Positions 57,896-64,000 of a stretch of 64,000 bases of DNA are shown here, in pieces. The stretch covers positions 310,001 to 374,000 of the forward strand of contig NW_026570256.1 of assembly GCF_019649055.1 (NCBI RefSeq), in the 5' to 3' direction. The notes beneath the pieces are model-generated. The model was not told where the DNA came from and did not search any database. It worked only from the letters and a program-made list of their open reading frames with translations. Each line of letters begins with the position of its first letter. The stretch's first letter is position 1. The position numbers and the translations under genes were made by a program. This stretch comes from Paramacrobiotus metropolitanus. Lineage: Eukaryota > Tardigrada > Eutardigrada > Parachela > Macrobiotidae.

Positions 57896-60800
57896 GAACC
57901 TGCAACTTCATAGCAGTACTCAGTCGCAGTAATCAGTACCGTTGCAATTGTTTACTTCGTTATAATATAATGCCATCTTCCAGAAATAAAAATCCTGTGA
58001 TATTAACCGAAGGATTTATTTGCTATGATTTTTATAAAAACACCTTCCAGAAAATGTGGAAGCTGCAGCGCTTAATTCGATTTGAATGCGGCTGTATTTT
58101 ACGGAGGCCAACATGAGAGTCTAAAATTAATACATTGCGCTGTACGGTCCCTTCAATACCTTGGTTAGAACCTTGCGAAAAATCCCAAGCTATAACCCAA
58201 AACGCATAGTAGGCCACCGCAGTTATGCGTTGGCAAATCTCCGTAAATTAGGATAATCAGTCAATTTGTTTTGCTTTTTCAACATTTCTAAATAGTAAGT
58301 GACAATATCATTTAATTTACCAAAAACGCTGGCGGACTCTGACTTACCGGTACATAGTGATTTCAACGACGATTGGCTTGCCAACACACGAAACAGAGAT
58401 CATCCACCTTCCGATTGGTTTCTTGATTTCATAACATGAATTTCAATCATCAACAAGTTTATATCCTCCTTGCACATAATTGCTATCATCGATTTAGAAA
58501 AAGAATCAGAATTCATGTTAATGACTGATAAGTCGTCTGCAAAGCATTCTTACGCTCACGTCACGCCGCCGCCACAGCCGGTCACGGCAAGCCAAAGCAG
58601 TGAGATTCATATAATTATGGTAACAGAAACTGTAACTGCTGAACAGCGTAGCTGCAGACGGACTGCCGACGTTCTTGAGAGTGAAGGATTTCTCTAGGAG
58701 GGAGAAATCTGCTTATTATTGACAACCGGACCTAACGGTTTCAGTATTCCGGATATAGGCTACCATTCAGGCAACGGCAACGATCGACGAGGCCTGGCTC
58801 CGCTACCTGTTTAAAACTTTTAAACTGTACTTTTAAATTAAAAGTGCAGTAAGCCAGATAGTGCGATACAAATGCCTCGCCGCTGCCTGCCTCACAGCAA
58901 TACTCGCCGTATACGATATACGAGTGCATACTGCATATCGACTGACGACCAAAAAAATTGTCAACACACAGCCCTAACAGCTGGTAAGAAATCAACAATA
59001 TTTCGACTTGTTAAGCCGTTAATACGGATATTTGCACCCACATTGCTCGCTGTTCAGCGCCGTGTATGCAGGGAGAAGGCAACGGCCGGATCTGCCAGTG
59101 GAGCAACTTGTGTGGGCGGCTACAGTACCTTGATGTACATAGGGTTGTCATCACGGTTGCACTGATTTACATAATATATCGTACAGATACTTTAAGTCAT
59201 GAGTGACTTGGTGCACCTCTAATTTGATTTTTTTGGAAAAATATTTGCGAAAACGTGTTAATATCGACATTTTGATTGGGCGCTGCTTGATTTTGCAAAA
59301 TCATCTGTCAAAATAGACGGCGATGGGATGCTGAAGTGACCGTTGTGAAAGATGATGAACAGGGTGATGATGATAAATAGATGATACAATACAGTACTTA
59401 ACGTAATTCGTCAACAGTTATTTACTTCTTTAGAACTACTGCGAAAACTATCCGATTCCGATGCGTGCAATTTTTACTGTTGTTAAATTGTTGGGATTTA
59501 CTAGTAACGTCGGTTAATTAACTCTCTTACATTTTTTTCGAAAGGCTTCTCTGTTGTAGTAAACAGCTAGCATAAAAATTTTTAATTTCATTGCAAAAAT
59601 AAGGCAGAAATTAATCAATATATTAGTAGTCTATCCCACCAATCACATCACTTCCTGTTCACATTCCCATCACATCCCACCTCCAAAACTTTGGTGGGAT
59701 GACAACCCTAGATGTACTTATGTCAGGTCAATAATTATCAGTTAGTTCAGTCGTCGTACTTACCAATAAAGATGGGAGTGCAATACACGACATAAGTATT
59801 TTTCGAAGAGTTTGATCTAAGTGGTAGATTTCAGTCCGGTCATTTTGGTCCAGGTGGAAATTTCACAGCCTCGGCGCAAATGTTCAACAAGAAAGTTACA
59901 AGCTTTGCAATGTGCTCGGATGTACATTGACCTACGCCTGAGTAGGTCGAAATCTCCGTACCAGCTAGGTTATAAGTCCTGGATACTGATAAACCACATT
60001 GGCCAAAATACCCGGATGCTAATTTGTGACCTACTTAGGCCAAAATCTTTGAATCTAAATTTGCCACCAAAGTTAAAATGTGCGGATACGAATATCCCAC
60101 CTAGATGAAAGAACCTGAAATGAGAATGATCACAGGCGTGCTATAAGTTCAACCGACAGCATATTTAAGTCCGCGTATAGGAGCAATGATGACGTACTTT
60201 ATTCGGCATTTGCAACATTTTATTGCTTGCCGGCTGCCGTAATCTCCGGCTTTGCCATGGGCAAATGCACCTGTCGTGCACTTCTTGAGTCATTCAAGAG
60301 TTTCCATAAAAGCCCACGTTAAAATATTTTTTTGCGAAGGTACCACAGATTATAAGCACGGTAAGGTCACTACCCATTCTCTTTAATCTCCGCTTGAATA
60401 AATACTGACACATTACACCAGAAAAGTACAAAGAAGAAGAAAACGCAAAACAAAAGTAAATTAGAATTTGCTTTGTGCAACTGTCCCAACTTGACGGCGC
60501 AGTAGGGCTGTATTAAGCGTTCGAACCTGGGCCCGACTCCGGAACCTTACTTGATGTACGGCATGTACCGGCAACTAACAACCATTCGGTGTGGTGAATC
60601 TGGTGATGTGCCATTTATACAGTAACATGCGCTGTTAAATTGTCAAGCATTCATCCCACTCGGCTTGATTCTCGCATTCCTATTAATTTATTATTAATAG
60701 CACATCTTTGTTCCAACATTGGTGCAGCAGTTGATTAAGTCCAGGTGAACCTTAAACAATAATATTAATATGTAACAATAATAATATTTAATTATTGTAT

Positions 60801-61619
60801 TAATATAATACCGTAATGTATTAATATTGTTATCACGTTTCGGAAAGTATGATTGCCTCTATCCATGCGGGCCTGCGGCATGTATCTTGGTATAACTGGG
60901 GAAGGTGGAATACAGCATTGTAGGCCATTTCAGAATGCATTAGTATCCTACACTGTAAAGCTGCCACAGTAGAACATCTATCGATAGGCTTTCCCAATCG
61001 ATTTGGCAGTATACGAGTATCTGTAGTCTGTACTATACTTGTTTCGATCAATATCGCCACGCTACTGTCTGTGCCTTCCGTTCCCCGTTTACCACCAAAG
61101 CTCAGCCTTCTTGTAATGTAGTTGCCCATGTTTCATGCAGTTTTATGAAGGTGCAAGCACGCAGTTTGACGATAAGCTATATTGAACACCGGCTGTGTCA
61201 TACGGTTTCAAGCAGCACACTGTGATCTTAGTTTTGAAAGATTTTGATATTTCTTGCCCAGCTAACAATGTCCTGCAGTTTAAGTATGTGCAAATACACG
61301 GTTCAATCTTTGTACGCAGTGTATCAGTGTATGTGCAATGAAAAGCTCAGTTAAAATTGTACATGTTATTCAATGGCGTTTGCGCTTTAATTCCACGGGA
61401 CTACTACTCTTCTCCAGGCAACACAATATTCCGGTATCCCTGTCCACTCTCAAGAGCGTGAATACAGTTGTCAAAAGAAACCTACTACAGCAGTACACAC
61501 GCTACCCATGTATTGTACTGTTCCCTGTAGACATACGTGTGGCTAACTTTGTAGGGCGCTCTACAGTACGTGCATAATCCAAATCTGCACATAACCGATT
61601 ATTAAAGCGGAAACTGAAT
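57896..61619. other. Long stretch without a supported gene
   Basis: ORFs in this 3.7-kb interval are short and of random composition. There is a proline/serine patch near 58550-58620, an AT-rich ATTATTAATATAAT run near 60760-60830, and tRNA-like A/B-box words near 60500 whose spacing does not fit a tRNA. The last few hundred bases are the promoter flank of copy B. Confidence 0.4.
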
Positions 61620-63782
61620 ATGGAGCGTTATTTTCTACCGCGGATCGGAAGGTACCCGCTTGTCGCTGGCGTATATGACCGCTTTCTAGTGGATATTTTG
61701 GGCGGTGATGCTGTGTATCGTGGATACGTGTGTGGAATCGACAATAATGACCACTGTATGGTGCGAGTGGGTTCCATGCAGCGATTACAGCGCATTCCCA
61801 TGGATAAACTGCGTTTGGTAGATCCCGAGGAATCCAAATTAATTCATCCAAATACATTGCCAGAAGAAATCGAGCTGTTGGTTAGTGCGGAGGAGAATCA
61901 GCCCGAATCCTGGCAACCCGTCGTTCTTCTTGTTGACGGCACACTCATGGAGAATGTATCCCTTGTAAACGTAGATGTATGCGTGTTTGGTGATTTTGTC
62001 AAGCGCTATTTGGTCCTGCATAGCACAGAGATCGGTATGGCGTTCAGCTGTCTCCGCCCACGCGGATATCTCGGAGCGCCAGTCACACCACAGTCATTTC
62101 GTCAAGTGACAATCCCCATCGCTCAGCTGATGTTTTACTCCCACGCAGAACGTCGCAGTTACGAATTTTCGGATAACACTGAAGATACTCTAGAGCGAAT
62201 CCGGGAGTTTCCGTCATTTCGTAGTCGTTTTTTGCGAAATACTCGCAATATTATGTTTCTCGGCGTTAGCGAAGACAAAGTTGAGCTGCTGTGTAGAAGA
62301 GGCTATAAACTAGAAGCCGACGAAGGGCTCGTGTTCTCGGTATCCGGAGAGTGGTATAAAAGACTGTTTGCTCCTGGGTCAGACACTATTATTCCGTGCC
62401 GCCGCGCTCTGGAAGAGATGCTTACCATTATTACGTTCCAGCATGGTAATTGTCATAAGAAAATTTCCTTACTGTATTGTGTAAACTTTTGCCTCTAACC
62501 TGTCACAATTGCAGACCTGAACGAGCTGGATGAAACCCGTTTTGATGACCTTTACGTGGAACTGTGTCTGATGGTTTTCGGTTATTTAGATGTTTTCGAC
62601 CAGCACTGCCTCCGCCGGTAAAGAGCCGGTAAAGAACTCAAAGCGCGCTTACCCAGATCAGTAGCTCACAGTAAATAAACTGGGCTTAATTTAAGGCTTA
62701 ACTAATTTTATTTTATTTCATCGTATGTTGTTAGAAGTCAAGTTACGCTCTTGTTGCTTTTGTATAGACTGTTTGTTTTTCAGGTCGTGCAGTTATTTTG
62801 ACCATTTATTGTCGTCGGTTGTTATCCAGCAATTTATAATTCTGCCATATCAGCCTGAGCATACGACACAGATTTTGAGTTATTTTACCTGCCGTGAAAA
62901 CGTCTGTGAAATGGCTTACATTCTTGCGAGCTGTGTTACCACGAAAGCCAGAATTTTTATCTCACTGGCAATTGGAAGGACCGGCTACGCCCAGTCACAA
63001 TGGTACCACGATGTTTGGGCGTGCAGCTTGATTATCTGGTCATCGCCAACAACTCCGAGCTCTTCCTACACGAATTTTTTCCATTTCCACGGTCAGATCT
63101 CATGTTGTACACGTACGACTTAGTGGACATTCAACCCAATTATCTGTATCTGGCCGAAGGTGCTGGTGTTGATTATGCTTCCCTTTGTCGGCGTGTTGTA
63201 CTACAAAATTGCTGTTTCAATAGCAGATTATCGATATGTTTCATAGCAATTATGATGATCGATGCAGTTCAGCATACGAGTATGTTCATGCCGGAAGCGC
63301 CTGAACGACGGCACATCCGATGTTGTCATGACCCTTTTCATATCACCATTCCTCGTTGGCAGTACACTTTCACCAGTTCATCGACACCCACCTTTGAAAC
63401 AACCTTCAGGTCCGCGCTCGCGGAGTTTTGTCCGGCAGTGAAGAGCAGACAGGTGGACTCCTTATTGCGTTGGCTTGAGTCCTTGGCACCTGAAGATTTA
63501 GAACCCAGAAAGTGTATTTGGCCATTTATTGCGCTGACTTATGAGCTGTGGGTTTGCTTGAACTGCAAAAGCTTTTGCAGATATTCTCATTTTCATAACG
63601 GGTTTTTATAATTGGACAGGTGGAAAGAAAAGCCTCCCAAGTGTCTAGAAGACGCCAAAAAAGACATTTCCACCAAATTTTCTTCGAATAAATTGATGTT
63701 GCAGACACTTGCTCTGTTGCTACCGTGCATTACTGACGGATTTTGTTCCAATACACACGCGGTGGACAACGAGACGCTATGA
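61620..63782 (+). CDS. Agenet/KH-like plus F-box protein (copy B), one frameshift
   Basis: Exons 61620-62445, 62515-62617, 62784-63547 and 63620-63782 match copy A in order, phase (1, 2, 2) and sequence. Exon 2 has the same length, 103 nt. Introns are 69, 166 and 72 bp. Exon 1 shows YRGYVCGID, DHCMVRVGSM, PESWQPVVLL and the KH-like FRSRFLRNTRNIMFLG block. Exon 2 encodes the F-box (TRFDDLYVEL, VFGYLDVFDQHCLRR). Exon 3 changes frame near the T-run 62954-62958, where copy A has one more base (ATTTTGTAT against ATTTTTAT). After it the frame continues as GVQLDYLVIANNS, then IPRWQY and ALTYEL, and exon 4 ends in TLALLLPC and a TGA. If the missing base is real, the protein loses its C-terminal half. 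If it is a sequencing error, the gene is intact. Confidence 0.75.
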
Positions 63783-64000
63783 ATTACCATAGTACAGTAG
63801 GCTGTTGTCTGGTTGTAATAAAAAAACGGCATATAAACTTTTGTAATTGCTTTGCAAGACAATCTCGTGTAATGACATGCGACCGACAAAATTCCGTAAC
63901 AAGCAGACGGAAATCCTTACTCAAGATCGTTCGTATGGAGGCAGGTAAGGTCACCAAACGCTGTCGATATACGCGAACAACGCCACCTTTTCCAGCGCTT
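63783..64000. other. 3' flank of copy B
   Basis: No gene. AATAAA near 63819, about 35 bp after the stop, is a likely polyadenylation signal for copy B. Confidence 0.5.

Noticed and set aside
60490-60550. tRNA-like A-box and B-box words (GGCGCAGTAGG and GTTCGAACC)
   Set aside because: The boxes are only about 22 bases apart and no cloverleaf or acceptor stem can be drawn. At most a decayed SINE piece.

Overview
This is a eukaryotic, almost certainly animal, nuclear window. Genes are split by short GT-AG introns (mostly 55-170 bp, a few of 1-2 kb). A homologue of the spindle-checkpoint protein MAD1 is present, with a histone H2A relic, a Polinton/Maverick polymerase relic, Ty3/gypsy, DIRS-type and LINE retroelements, and many foldback or MITE-like repeats. 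A small invertebrate with a compact genome fits best. A tardigrade is my guess, but the sequence alone does not prove the phylum. Layout: 1-6.8 kb is a decayed Ty3/gypsy element. 7.4-9.3 kb (minus) is a truncated, intron-containing protein-primed DNA polymerase B of Polinton type. 9.7-12.6 kb holds two divergent unrecognised genes that share a promoter-like motif with that polymerase. 13.5-14.0 kb is a 19-bp minisatellite. 15.0-15.8 kb holds a 3' gene fragment and a TA-flanked MITE. 17.4-28.2 kb is bounded by about 1.2-kb inverted, diverged repeats and contains a LINE followed by a DIRS-like tyrosine-recombinase retrotransposon. 30.1 kb has a foldback element. 31.0-34.8 kb is an intact four-exon gene. 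37.7-42.0 kb (minus) is a well-supported five-exon gene of unknown function. 43.4 kb is a histone H2A pseudogene, next to a 937-bp TA-flanked nonautonomous transposon. 48.3-51.8 kb is MAD1-like. 52.3-52.8 kb encodes the C-terminus of a single-pass membrane protein. 54.8-57.4 kb (minus) and 61.6-63.8 kb (plus) are further copies of the 31-kb gene. The most interesting content is this multicopy family (31.0-34.8, 61.6-63.8, 54.8-57.4 and the fragment at 15.0-15.5 kb). Each fuller copy has a first exon reading as tandem Tudor/Agenet-like domains plus a KH-like fold, in the order of the FMRP/FXR N-terminus. A small separate exon encodes an F-box, and a conserved C-terminal region follows. Splice phases are the same between copies. 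If right, this is an unfamiliar fusion of an FMRP-type RNA/chromatin reader with an SCF substrate-receptor module. Many reading frames are broken by single-base shifts, often beside homopolymers, even in MAD1. Some apparent pseudogenes could therefore be uncorrected assembly errors. The four-exon 31-kb gene and the five-exon 38-42 kb gene are uninterrupted.
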